Assembly (NCBI GenBank): GCA_003254885.1
Contig: QANT01002865.1
Span: forward strand, 1 to 28,624
Direction of reading: 5' to 3'
DNA from: Purshia tridentata
Taxonomy: Eukaryota > Streptophyta > Magnoliopsida > Rosales > Rosaceae
Length of the DNA stretch: 28,624 bases
The position numbers and the translations under genes were made by a program. Positions 22,201 to 28,624 of the stretch are shown in pieces; the stretch's first letter is position 1; every line of letters starts with the position of its first letter. The notes under the pieces were generated by a model, which saw nothing but the letters and a program-made list of their open reading frames with translations, was not told the origin of the DNA and searched no databases.

Positions 22201-24611
22201 ATTGCAAGAGCAGCTACAAGCTGAACGCGATCTTAGAGCAGCATTGGAGGTGGGTTTGAGCATGTCTTCTGGACAGATAGCCAGTTCACGTGGCATGGAT
22301 TCTAAGGTTTGTAGATTGTAAAGGATTTGCTTCAATTTTAATTTTATTTGTTTGTATCCTTGTGTAATGCAAATTCGTATGACTCAAAACTGATGTGAAG
22401 ACAAGGGCTGAGCTAGAGGAGATAGCTCTTGCTGAAGCAGATGTGGCCAGGTTGAAGCAAAAAGTTGCAGAACTCCACCATCAACTTAATCAGCAACGGC
22501 AGCATCACTATGGTTCTCTCTCCGATGCATGTGACCGTTTTCAAAATGTTCAAAATCATAGTTCTCAACAGTGAGTGTGCAGAACCATGTTATCTTTTTG
22601 AATTTTTTTCTCTTGTGGTGTCAAGTGCATTAGGTACGAACAGAAAATGTGCCTGATGTCAAATGGACTGTTCTCAGGTGCAGTAATTATGATGTCACTT
22701 TGAAGGCTATTTCATCTTCATAATCCTAATACCCTGATATAGTGATATGCTCATCTCCATGGTAAAAATTTGAATACTGCAGTAAACCCATGTCTGCATC
22801 AAAAACTAGATTCCTATGTGTTTGGGCTTTTCTTTCATGCAATTTTTAGGACCTCTAATATTAATGATGTTATAGCAGTATAAATATAACATAGATCATT
22901 TGTGGCCATAATCTTTTATTTTTTTATTGTTATACTAATAAAAAGTCATTCATGTTTAAGGAATTTTAGACAGTGCAACTCCCTGTTGAATCTAGATATA
23001 TAGATTTCTTTTATTTAAGGGCAGCTTTCTTTCAATGAATTTTCCGGAAGAATTCTCCAAGGGGGAGTGATAGCAATGTTCTATATGACCAACTTTCTTT
23101 TAAGAAATCCCAAAATATATATATCCTTTTCATTTTCACTAGGGTACTTTATGTTTTTATTTTCCCACCTGGGCAGCAGGGATAGAGTGACGGTACTTGT
23201 TGCAAAAATACATTTAAGGTATGACTTTAATGAATAATTCAAAAAAAAAAAGATCAGTAATAGTTTTTTTTCAAAAAAAAAAATATGAAACTAGTAAATG
23301 CAATGCACTTTTGAGTATGCAGAGTTCCGTAGTGGTTCTCAGCTGCAAGTCATGCAAAATTGACATTCTTGTCATAAAAATGGGGTGGTGTAGATTATAT
23401 TACATCTTTGTATAAGACTGAACACTGATGGTTCTCGCAATTTGGTTGGAAAGAATGGTGTCTTAATAATGACCAAAAATGGTGATTTACTTTCAGCCTT
23501 CTTTTAATTTAAAAATTTGTTTGATTTCTGCAGGAGGTTTCTTCAGCAAGATTTTGATGCAACCCTGGCGTATTGTAATAGTGAAAGGAAACAGAGGAAT
23601 GAGGTGTTATGTTTTTCTATCTTAATTAATACTCTAAATTACGCATCATTCTTACTTGAATTTTAATTTCATTATTTTTTTCCTTTTTTGTTTCATTTAT
23701 TTACTAAATTTTGTGCTTTCTTGGTTTGCTTTTCATTCAATATGGTAAATACTACCTATGTTCCTTAATTATCAGTCAAAAAAAGGTCTAGGCCTCCCGT
23801 TGCAACATATCTGATGCTTTCATGAAATACGGCTGATTTCAACACACATTTATTTAAACTTTTTTAAAGTGTTGTTTGCTCTCTGAATTGTTTGCCCTAT
23901 TTTAATTTCAATGCTGCTGTTCTCACCAATCTAACACTCCTTAACTGTCTACAGGAGAGTTTGTTGGGTGCAGATTGGAGGAATATTAAAGGACAAATTT
24001 TAGCAACTGGCAGCAGTACAAGGCAGTCTTCTAGGAAGCAATTCATGGATCCTGCTAGCATGAGCGAATCGAAAAGTACTGATGCATCCACAAGTTTGTC
24101 TGTTGATGAGCTTTGTGCTGTTGATTCTGCTTCTTCCATGCCATCCACTTCAAGAGCGGCAGAGGCAAGTGTTCATTTTGCCAAGAATTGGTGTCAAGTC
24201 TAAGTTTCTTACTGAACTTATTTTTTCCTGATATTTTATCTTATTTGTTGGAGGTATAGTCTATTAAAATAATGCTTTTCTCTTTCTTTGAAATCTTTAA
24301 CTTGTATGATCACATCTGCAAATTATTACTAAGTTCTTTATTTTTGCTTGTTTTGTTTGTAACTGTGGAATGATTCCTGCCATCCAAACGATTGCAATGT
24401 ATTGACTTTGTGACTATTGTTGTAGGTGACGGTTTATCCAAGACATCCATCAACAGCATCTTCCGCCCTAGTAGAATTAACAAGTCGACTTGATTTCTTC
24501 AAGGAAAGACGTTCCCAGCTTATGGAACAGCTTCATAATCTTGATTTAAATTACGGCACAACATCTTTGCAAGACTCTGTCTATAGACCAACATCCCCGC
24601 CATGGAATTGA
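2949..24611 (+). CDS. ROPGAP7: PH-RhoGAP protein of the REN1/PHGAP family (Rho GTPase-activating protein 7-like), 22 coding exons
   Basis: Spliced CDS: 2949-3002, 3727-3763, 6769-6845, 10039-10109, 10186-10264, 10380-10524, 10613-10732, 12183-12260, 12455-12510, 12598-12667, 13032-13119, 14889-15132, 16541-16762, 17337-17684, 20792-20841, 21312-21372, 21460-21543, 22193-22306, 22401-22570, 23534-23603, 23955-24164, 24426-24611. These sum to 2634 nt, 877 residues plus TGA, with every exon phase joining. The start (MAASLAAFERPRPGG) is the first in-frame ATG after an in-frame TAA at 2937 and has a strong context (AAAATGG). Domain order is PH, RhoGAP, acidic linker, coiled coil, conserved tail ending PPWN. 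From family knowledge, these proteins stimulate GTP hydrolysis by ROP GTPases: REN1 restrains ROP1 at the pollen-tube tip, and PHGAP1/2 act in pavement cells and at the cortical division zone with the kinesin POK1. The length fits the family (about 870 residues). Which of the three paralogues is closest is a judgement from memory; the family itself is clear. All introns are GT-AG except the last (GC-AG). Confidence 0.96.
3003..3726 (+). other. Intron 1 (724 bp)
   Basis: The donor ACG|GTATCGTT is followed by a short ATT microsatellite at about 3089-3104; the acceptor is TCTAGCAG|GTATTC. The donor resembles the U12 class. No other element is seen in this intron. Confidence 0.85.
3975..4082. repeat. 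Imperfect 39-bp direct repeat, 69-bp period
   Basis: ATCTATAAGTATGTTAATTT at 3975 recurs as ATCTATAAGTATATTAATTG at 4044; both continue to TCCATTAGTTGCT. It lies in intron 2. Confidence 0.8.
4229..4310. repeat. Three-unit tandem repeat, 32-33 bp period
   Basis: TTATTCTATATTT occurs at about 4230, 4262 and 4295, separated by TTAATTAATTGAA-like spacers. It lies in intron 2. Confidence 0.8.
5215..6025. repeat. Dispersed repeat with GC-rich core, unclassified
   Basis: The left part contains GAGGTTCGGCGAACTTTGCC followed by TACGTCC, a motif I recall from dispersed LTR or TRIM-like plant repeats (GTTCGGCxxxxTGCCTACGTCC). The core at 5690-5800 is rich in GACTGGTCGG-like units and much richer in G and C than the surrounding intron. 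The short open frames across it show no family resemblance. The borders are approximate and no clear target duplication was seen. Confidence 0.4.
6630..6725 (-). mobile_element. Short LINE 3'-end remnant, antisense
   Basis: A poly-T run (6630-6640) is followed by TTTTATTAGTAAAATAGAAA and a GAGGACAAGATGTCCAC segment. This parallels the 3' end of the larger antisense LINE at 19930 (TTTTATTGTTATGTAAAA, then GTGGACAAGAAGTCCAC). No protein remnant is present. Confidence 0.45.
7903..8256 (+). mobile_element. Compact non-autonomous Helitron (about 354 bp)
   Basis: The left end reads A|TCTATATATATAAAG, the usual plant Helitron start. The right end has a perfect 10-bp stem (TTGGCACACG at 8223-8232, CGTGTGCCAA at 8239-8248, loop CATGAT), then GTGG and CTAG (8253-8256), followed by T. 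This matches the A^TC...hairpin...CTRR^T rule with no target duplication. No Rep/helicase ORF fits in so short an element, so it must have moved in trans. Confidence 0.8.
8305..8430. repeat. Imperfect inverted repeat of unknown origin
   Basis: GGAATGCC near 8312 pairs with GCATTCC near 8408, and GCTTTTAGAGGT near 8364 pairs roughly with ACCTCTTAGAAGC near 8397. It lies 50 bp after the Helitron end. It might be part of a degraded foldback or a captured fragment; I do not recognise it. Confidence 0.35.
8498..8660 (-). mobile_element. Possible LINE 3'-end remnant, antisense
   Basis: A poly-T run at about 8498-8505 is followed by TTGTGGACAAGCAGTCCGCC, similar in form to the GTGGACAAGAAGTCCAC segment at the 3' end of the 19.9-kb LINE. 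No protein remnant is seen, so the assignment is weak. Confidence 0.3.
9427..9640. repeat. Cluster of microsatellites
   Basis: An interrupted (TTA)n tract lies at about 9427-9482, followed after about 100 bp by (TG)n, (TC)n and (CA)n tracts at about 9577-9629. It lies in intron 3 and is probably length-polymorphic. Confidence 0.9.
10869..10891. repeat. Perfect 9-bp hairpin
   Basis: CATTGTGGG (10869-10877) pairs exactly with CCCACAATG (10883-10891) across the 5-nt loop TGGGC. It lies just ahead of the 120-bp tandem repeat, and the GTGGGCCCCAC type of sequence is common in MITE ends. Confidence 0.7.
10921..11162. repeat. Tandem duplication, about 120-bp units
   Basis: TCCCCCTTATGAAGTTATCC starts at 10921 and again at 11044. 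Both units run through CAGACCCC and AACAAACTTACAAAATAACT to ATGCATCTTGTA. Units are 123 and 119 bp, differing by substitutions and small indels. Confidence 0.93.
11262..11700 (-). mobile_element. LINE 3' fragment (L1-like ORF2 C terminus), antisense in intron 7
   Basis: On the minus strand, 11643-11440 reads FWVIWMEKKRRIFKDYS followed by LWASLWASVSPAF and FSVILLDW. This matches the region after the zf-RVT domain of plant L1-type LINE ORF2 (W...RxxRIFxD...SFS..xLDW). A poly-T run at 11262-11269 would be the poly-A tail of the element. No target duplication could be found, and the 5' border is approximate. Confidence 0.75.
12668..13031 (+). other. Intron 10 (364 bp)
   Basis: The donor is TATA|GTAAGT and the acceptor TTTGACAAG|AAATTG. 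I see nothing else in it. Confidence 0.85.
13535..14238 (+). mobile_element. 5'-truncated LINE (L1-like ORF2 C terminus) with target-site duplication
   Basis: The perfect 20-bp direct repeat CATAATAGAATATTCATGAT flanks the insert at 13515-13534 and 14239-14258. The insert ends in an A-rich tail (14227-14235). Inside, broken frames read LVWMIAYGKIM, then SNHLFLHCPVALSLWLRLFR (zf-RVT zinc-binding region), then SFSVLQLDWNAAVY, all typical of the C terminus of plant L1-like ORF2. The 704-bp length means severe 5' truncation. The frame is broken by stops. Confidence 0.92.
14580..14765. repeat. Diverged two-unit tandem repeat, 96-bp period
   Basis: GTTAACAAAAAA at 14614 and 14710 anchors two units. 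Both continue AGCTCTTTxTTCTTA(C/T)...TTGTGTATTTTA(A/T)GTAACA. It lies about 120-300 bp before the exon 12 acceptor. Confidence 0.8.
15430..16022 (+). mobile_element. Rearranged LINE: ORF2 endonuclease start joined to ORF2/3' end
   Basis: At 15446-15463 NTRGLG and then, in a shifted frame, NKRRVIKVKLVMENPDLVLQ and later NWVGLPLCGRSGG match the start of the AP-endonuclease domain of plant L1 ORF2. From about 15690 the text switches to RRIFKDKEEEF, which belongs near the ORF2 C terminus, then poly-T, then a 3' end reading VFLLYLVFSLLSRFLFPIKKK. The reverse transcriptase is missing. A frameshift and stops make it a pseudogene. Confidence 0.75.
15723..15756. repeat. Poly-T run with one N
   Basis: About 34 T's contain a single N at 15740. 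The true length is uncertain. Confidence 0.95.
16229..16290. repeat. Long poly-T run with one N
   Basis: About 62 T's contain a single N at 16279. The assembly is unreliable here. It could be the tail of an antisense retroelement, but no element body is recognisable next to it. Confidence 0.95.
16763..17336 (+). other. Intron 13 (574 bp)
   Basis: The donor is AAG|GTTCTC and the acceptor TCACTCAG|GCATTT. A compound microsatellite starts at the donor itself, and poly-T runs lie at about 17167-17182 and 17256-17269. Confidence 0.88.
16764..16819. repeat. Compound (TC)n(TG)n(TA)n microsatellite at a splice donor
   Basis: A CT tract to about 16779, a TG tract at about 16783-16792 and a TA tract to about 16819 begin directly within the intron 13 donor GTTCTCTCTC. 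Confidence 0.95.
18274..19420. mobile_element. Possible hAT-like non-autonomous element
   Basis: ACAGTGTGTTTGGAAAC at 18274 and, inverted, GTTTCC-like TCCATCCAAACACTGTT at 19404-19420 form imperfect terminal inverted repeats of the CAGTGTTTGGA type seen in plant hAT MITEs. No 8-bp target duplication is evident and no transposase is inside. The pairing may be chance or two separate remnants. Confidence 0.3.
19930..20690 (-). mobile_element. LINE 3' fragment (zf-RVT region of ORF2), antisense in intron 14
   Basis: Reading the minus strand from about 20600, broken frames give QIWKAKVPFKVKILAWTVAH, GKVNTCNMLQRRRPG, VDHVFLHFPSALSLRLELFR, then VWRWAGVFWDRVKFWASLWA and FLDLSFPLFFL. These match the zinc-binding region and tail of plant L1-like ORF2. 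The 3' end lies near 19935-19990 (TTTTATTGTTATG, then GTGGACAAGAAGTCCAC). Several stops and frameshifts make it a pseudogene. No clear target duplication was found; the borders are approximate. Confidence 0.85.
20842..21311 (+). other. Intron 15 (470 bp)
   Basis: The donor is GAAGA|GTAAGA and the acceptor GGTTTTAG|GCTCTC. I see nothing else in it. Confidence 0.85.
21544..22192 (+). other. Intron 17 (649 bp)
   Basis: The donor is GAT|GTATGT and the acceptor ATGATACAG|GTTTCA. T-rich runs lie at about 21872-21890 and 22153-22165. I see nothing else in it. Confidence 0.85.
22571..23533 (+). other. Intron 19 (963 bp)
   Basis: The donor is CAACA|GTGAGT and the acceptor TTTCTGCAG|GAGGTT. A short A-run/T-run block lies at 23241-23284. 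No element is recognised. Confidence 0.85.
23604..23954 (+). other. Intron 20 (351 bp)
   Basis: The donor is GAG|GTGTTA (weak) and the acceptor TGTCTACAG|GAGAGT. I see nothing else in it. Confidence 0.85.
24165..24425 (+). other. Intron 21 (261 bp), GC-AG type
   Basis: Exon 21 ends AGAG and the intron opens GCAAGT; the acceptor is TTGTTGTAG|GTGACG. Only this junction keeps the frame into exon 22 (RAAE|VTVYPRHPS). AG|GCAAGT is the consensus of GC-AG introns, which compensate for the C with strong pairing elsewhere in the donor. Confidence 0.9.
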
Positions 24612-24910
24612 CTGGCAGAGAAGATGCTCATAGGGGGAAGAATGCTGGACACCTTGTTGTTGTATATCCTTTGATAATGTTGCATATAGTTGTATCTCAT
24701 GTGCTACTCTGTTTAATATTCTTGTTTCATATTCAAAGTCTCTTCTTTTTCTTTCTGTGAGGATGTGTACGGAATTCTTGTCAGTGGTGTTTTCCTTTTG
24801 TTCTGTTTATTGATTTTTTTGTTGTCAAGGACGCTGTAAACAAATCACTCTCTGTTGTTGAGTCCATAGGTGGGCTAATATTATTGAACAATAATATTTA
24901 TAGTGCAAAA
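24612..24910 (+). promoter_or_regulatory. Probable 3' UTR and polyadenylation region
   Basis: Sequence after the TGA is rich in T and TG (TTGTTGTTGTATATCC, TTTTCCTTTTGTTCTG), as in plant far-upstream polyadenylation elements. No canonical AATAAA is present; near matches are GATAAT at about 24673 and AATAAT at 24890. The 3' border is therefore only an estimate. Confidence 0.3.
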
Positions 24911-27000
24911 CTTTTTGAGTAGGGCACTCACATTTTGTGCATAATTTATATTTTGTTTAATTTAAAGCATTTTTTTTATTTAAGAGAGGACCAAAATATT
25001 TCTTATTATGATTGTTATGAATTTTAAATTAGATCATATCTCCAACTATTAAGAGGTCTAGTTTCTTTTTTTGGGTAAAGAGAGGTCTAGTTTCTTTAAC
25101 AAAATATTAGCAATTGTGTGTATTTTAAGCTGCATCTGGCCTTTTTAATTCCCTATTCGGATTGATAGTTTCTTATATTCATTTAGTGATTGCTTAAGAA
25201 TTTGCATTTTCTTTGGTTACAAGGGAAATCAAACTTCGAATCTACCATTTATCTTATTCCACTCATACTATGTGAGATTTTTTATTTCTCCAATAAAGGC
25301 CTGATTGTTATGTCCAAGTGTTTTATGCATTCTGTTTTTGGTTTAGTGTGATTGATAATTCAGTGAAAAGAAATGTGATGTTAATTATCCATATAAACCT
25401 AGTACAAATTTAATAATGTCCGTGGTGCCTTCTTTCTTCTTTTGTAGTCTTATGATTAGAATTGTTTGCTTTGCTCATAGATATATTTAAAGGTTGCTCA
25501 TAGATAATAAACGATTACAATCATGACTTTGACAACTAGAATTTCCCATTACTAATTTAGCATCTGATGCAAGTCTGATGACTTATAAGTATTATATCTT
25601 TGAGCTCATTATTTTTTTAATTACTGTTGAAAAATGAGTCAATTACTGTTGTATCTCATGTGTTATAGTTTTCAGATTAGATATGAAATGGAAACTTTTA
25701 TGATTTAAAAGAATTGTCAATCCAAGAAAAAGTGGAAGTAATAGAAACTCGAAGTTCTTCAAAGAAATTGAGAGATTGAGGTTTTGCAAAAAAACGTAAC
25801 TCTTACCTGTTCTAGGCATTTTTCTTTTCTAGTTCTCTTTCTAGCTTCCATGGTTATGCCTTTTTTTTCCTCAAGATTTTTTCATCCCACAATCTACTTT
25901 CTCTTTGGTTTTTTTAGTTTGATTGCTTATCTTCATTCATCCTATGTTTTTTTCATTTTTTTTTTTTTAAATCATAGTAGCCCACAGTTTTTATCTCAAT
26001 TGGCATCCCACCTATTCTCTGTTTCGTTTTGTGATATATGGTTTACTTTTTATTACTTTTTATTGCTTTTTATTGAATGTGACTTTTAACATTCGGATAA
26101 TTAACAAAGAAAGGAAAAAGATGCACCAGAAAAAGATAAACAATAATTAACCGCTTTTTCATTTGTTGTTTACAAACATTAATAAATAGAAACATATACA
26201 GAACTAAGTTTGACACTCTGATTTTTAACCAAGCATACGTACCACTCAGTTTAAAACGGGTTTCTCAATGCAACACATACATTCCTAAGAGGCCAAAATA
26301 ACAAAAAACACATACATTCCTGAACCATGGGACTAGAAATTCAAAGTAGAAATCATTTACCAATCTATCAACTCAATCACAAATAACACATGCGCAAAAA
26401 AGAAGGCAAGACAAAAAGAAGCTGTCAACAATTTCAATAAATCAACCCCAATTCTTAGAGATTCAAAGTTTGAGATATCGAACTATTCAAGTTTCTTTTA
26501 TAGTTGGTTCTTAGCTCTGTTTGATTTGGAAGACAAATTTACGGTGTAAGGCATAAATCTTCTTCTTTATATGTTTGGTGCATCAGCTATGTAGTGACAC
26601 GCCCATATACTTAATTTATTGGGAACACAAGTGTTGCTTGAATTAACGGCTAAAATTGGTCGTAATTTCTGAGGATAACATCTATTAAGAAAATTCAAAA
26701 ATGAATCCTTATGTGATTTAGTTTCTTCCAATATCTCAATTTTATGTAATGTATAAGATACACTATTTATAGCTAATGTCTTAATATGAATCTCATTCTT
26801 TTAAGTACAGCCTTCATATAATTGTGAGCACAACATCACAAAACAATTTTGGTGTGAAAGAAAAAAAAAAATCTGGTTTGTATGATTTTTCTTTTAAAAA
26901 AAAAAAAATACATGTTTGCGATACCTATATTGGAACAACATAAAAAGTATCACTAATGTTAAGAAGACTATATTTTAGTATCACATGTGCTCCACCCTTG
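24911..27000. other. AT-rich intergenic region without visible genes
   Basis: Open frames here (for example 25784-26089) are low-complexity and match no family I know. Small features only: a GAGGTCTAGTTTCTTT direct repeat at about 25053 and 25083, and A-rich runs near 26860 and 26897. Confidence 0.6.
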
Positions 27001-27003
27001 TAA

Positions 27004-28624
27004 GGCTCTCCACAATGGTGAGAGTGAGAGTAACTCTTAACTCTTGAATACCAAATAGTAGGCTGGAGTTTTTAGAGTGAGAGCAATTGACAGTCAAAAT
27101 GTAATAGATCCCTCAAAAGATAAGAGTGAGAGCAAAATGGGAGTGGGGCCCACGAATTTGTTTGCAAAATGCAGCTGGGTTGCAAAATGGCCAAAATGTC
27201 CTTCAATTAAAATTTAGTTCTATTAAAATTTGAGGAAATTATATAAAGGTTGGGGGCAAAAGCATAAAAGAGGAGGGAAAGAATAAAGCGGGCAACAGGC
27301 CACTGTTTTGTGTCAGCGCGCCCTGCCGAGTTCCCTTGCATGCGTGTGATGCCTATGAACGGTCCAGATAATTGTATTGTTGTTGATGACCAGTCTAGCC
27401 ATTTAAAAAATATGTACATACAATGGCCTAGAAGCATGGCGTGATTTGGGCCTTCCATTTGTATAGTCATTGGTAATCTAACGGATCCAAATATAACTAT
27501 TTGACCATTATATTAATTTTTTAAAAATAAAAAAAATAATTTCAAAAAAAAAAAATCCAACAGCTCTTTGATCACTTTTCCTACAAATTAAGCATGCATC
27601 CCTTATTTTTTTTTACACATCTATCTATCATTATCACTCACTCATATATCTTTTGAATACTAAGTTGTTGCAGAAAAATTTTCTTGTCAATAATGGTGAA
27701 TCCAAAGGGTTTGAATTAGTCCAATGAGGAAGAGGTTGATCTAGTTGTACCTTGGATGTAACACTCTAAAAATATTAAACTCGGTTCCAATCAAAGAAAC
27801 ATAGATTTTTTGTGCAATGTGTATGATGAATTTATGCAAAACAGTCATCGAGCCGTCATTATTGGGCAAAAATTTAGGACGGTACAAGCTCACTTCAAGA
27901 AGATAGTGCAAGGTACCATGAAGTATCACAAATATATCTTGGCAACAAAACAAGAATGCACTAGCAGGCGAAACCAAATTGATGTGGTGAGTTTTTTGTT
28001 AATTAAATTGAAACATGTTTGTTGGGCAAAAATAAAAATCAACTGTTATATACAATTTATGATTCATTAATTTGTTTGTAATTAAATATATATTACTAGT
28101 TGACCTTTGCCAATGCAAAAATACCAAGATTTCCACCCCAAAAACCTTCCTTTTGGTTGGCACCATTGTTTTGTTGAGATGCGAAACTTTGTGAAGTGGT
28201 AATATGAACTAACTGGCACTCCCCACGGTACCGTCACCAAGGTCAACACCCCCATGCCGACGCCGATGATGCGATTCGATTAAGTGCTAATGAGGATGCT
28301 CCTGTTTTTCAACCAATTACCACTCGCTTGAGGGCCCCTAGTAGAGATAAGTTAAAGAATGGAAGACATGATAGTTCTCATTCAGCTGAAGTTGTCAAGG
28401 GTATCATCAACCTTGTGCAAGAAGCGTAATCGTTCTCAAAAAAATAAGAGAAATTCATGGGGATGTTCGCCGAGAAAAAACCAAAAGCAAGAAGACTTCA
28501 TCATTATGGGGAAGGACATCACCTCCATGTTCGGACCACCATGAGTGTTTTAGGAGGTATGACAGCATGAAGTTATAGCAAGATGGGAATCAACTGAAGA
28601 CCAGGCCAATCTTGACACTTCAAC
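27004..28624 (+). mobile_element. PIF/Harbinger-like element, left end; runs off the window
   Basis: A TAA (27001-27003) is followed by GGCTCTCCACAATGGTGAGA, which has the form of PIF/Harbinger termini with their 3-bp TAA/TTA target. It is followed by GAGAGTGAGAG-rich subterminal DNA, and from 27.7 kb by a broken ORF of the kind carried beside Harbinger transposases. The right terminus and any transposase would lie beyond 28624. Confidence 0.5.
27680..28624 (+). pseudogene. Broken PIF/Harbinger accessory (ORF1-like, Myb/SANT and NAM-associated type) gene, partial
   Basis: Fragments in shifting frames read NEEEVDLVVPWM (27723 on, then TAA), VYDEFMQNSHRAV, KFRTVQAHFKKIVQGTMKYH, MRNFVKW (28179, then TAA), YELTGTPHGTVTKV, SANEDAPVFQPITTRLRAPS, HSAEVVKGIINLVQEA and ARWESTEDQAN. 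In order these resemble plant proteins often mislabelled 'glutathione S-transferase T3-like', which carry a Myb/SANT-like N-terminal part and a NAM-associated C-terminal part and accompany PIF/Harbinger elements. At least three stops or frameshifts rule out a functional product. The family call is from memory of such proteins. Confidence 0.55.

Larger units (their letters stand above)
20792..22570 (+). other. Coiled-coil block (exons 15-19, residues 564-722)
   Basis: Exons 15 to 19 encode long charged heptad-like helices: IQRLEIAKNDLQHRIAKEAR, LERRKQALHERRLALEQDV, LQEQLQAERDLRAALE, then AELEEIALAEADVARLKQKV and AELHHQLNQQRQ. A short flexible break (SMSSGQIASSRGMDS) separates two coiled-coil segments. 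Such regions in the family mediate dimerisation and partner binding (the kinesin POK1 for PHGAPs); this is family knowledge. Exon sizes are 50, 61, 84, 114 and 170 bp. Confidence 0.92.
23534..24611 (+). other. C-terminal tail (exons 20-22, residues 723-877)
   Basis: Exon 20 encodes RFLQQDFDATLAYCNSERKQ. Exon 21 encodes a Ser-rich stretch ending STSRAAE. Exon 22 encodes the conserved ending, with the helix LVELTSRLDFFKERRSQLME, then HNLDLNYG and the final SPPWN before TGA at 24609-24611. Exon 21 is followed by a GC donor. The tail is highly conserved in the family, but I know of no assigned activity for it. Confidence 0.92.

Noticed and set aside
24162..24203. Exon 21 running through GCAAGTGTTCATTTTGCC to a stop at 24201, as a C-terminal end
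   Set aside because: The next open block 24426-24611 carries the highly conserved family ending and joins in frame only through the GC donor, so readthrough would be intron retention.
25784..26089. 101-residue Phe/Leu-rich ORF downstream of the gene
   Set aside because: It is a translation of T-rich low-complexity DNA and resembles membrane segments only because of TTT/CTT codons.
1..28624. A novel multi-gene system or tRNA/rRNA genes
   Set aside because: Both strands show one known-family gene plus repeats. No tRNA or rRNA signature and no second intact gene was seen by eye; a tRNAscan and Rfam run would be needed to exclude small RNAs fully.

Overview
This window looks like nuclear DNA of a eudicot plant. 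It is AT-rich and carries one very long gene split into 22 short coding exons by introns with U2-type GT...AG borders. The introns and flanks hold plant-type LINE, Helitron, PIF/Harbinger and MITE-like debris. The protein is closest, from memory, to woody-eudicot homologues; the exact species cannot be read from the sequence. Two single N's sit inside long poly-T runs and mark assembly uncertainty.

The only intact gene lies on the + strand from 2949 to 24611. Splicing 22 exons by eye gives an uninterrupted 2634-nt CDS (877 residues plus TGA) whose exon phases all join. It encodes a plant PH-RhoGAP of the REN1/PHGAP1/PHGAP2 family (ROPGAP6/7 type): an N-terminal pleckstrin-homology domain, a RhoGAP domain with an arginine finger, an acidic Ser/Asp/Glu-rich linker, a long coiled coil and a conserved C-terminal tail ending PPWN. 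Family members switch off ROP (Rho-of-plants) GTPases at the plasma membrane and cortical division site.

Layout. 1-2230: upstream intergenic DNA with a possible LTR remnant, a 50-bp and a 116-bp tandem duplication and a possible MITE end. 2230-2948: proximal promoter and leader with three upstream ATGs, two of which overlap the main start out of frame. 2949-24611: the gene, about 12% coding. 24612-27000: 3' UTR and AT-rich intergenic DNA without visible genes. 27001-28624: the left end of a PIF/Harbinger-like element with a broken accessory ORF that runs off the window.

The introns are a repeat trap. They hold at least three degraded LINE 3' ends or fragments with recognisable protein remnants (11.3-11.7 kb and 19.9-20.7 kb antisense, 13.5-14.2 kb sense) plus a rearranged one at 15.4-16.0 kb. 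The 13.5-14.2 kb copy is flanked by a perfect 20-bp target-site duplication. A compact Helitron (7903-8256) has a textbook 3' hairpin and CTAG terminus. The last intron uses a GC donor. I found no sign of a wholly new biological system. The most notable items are the GC-AG intron, the overlapping upstream ORFs, and the well-delimited LINE and Helitron insertions.
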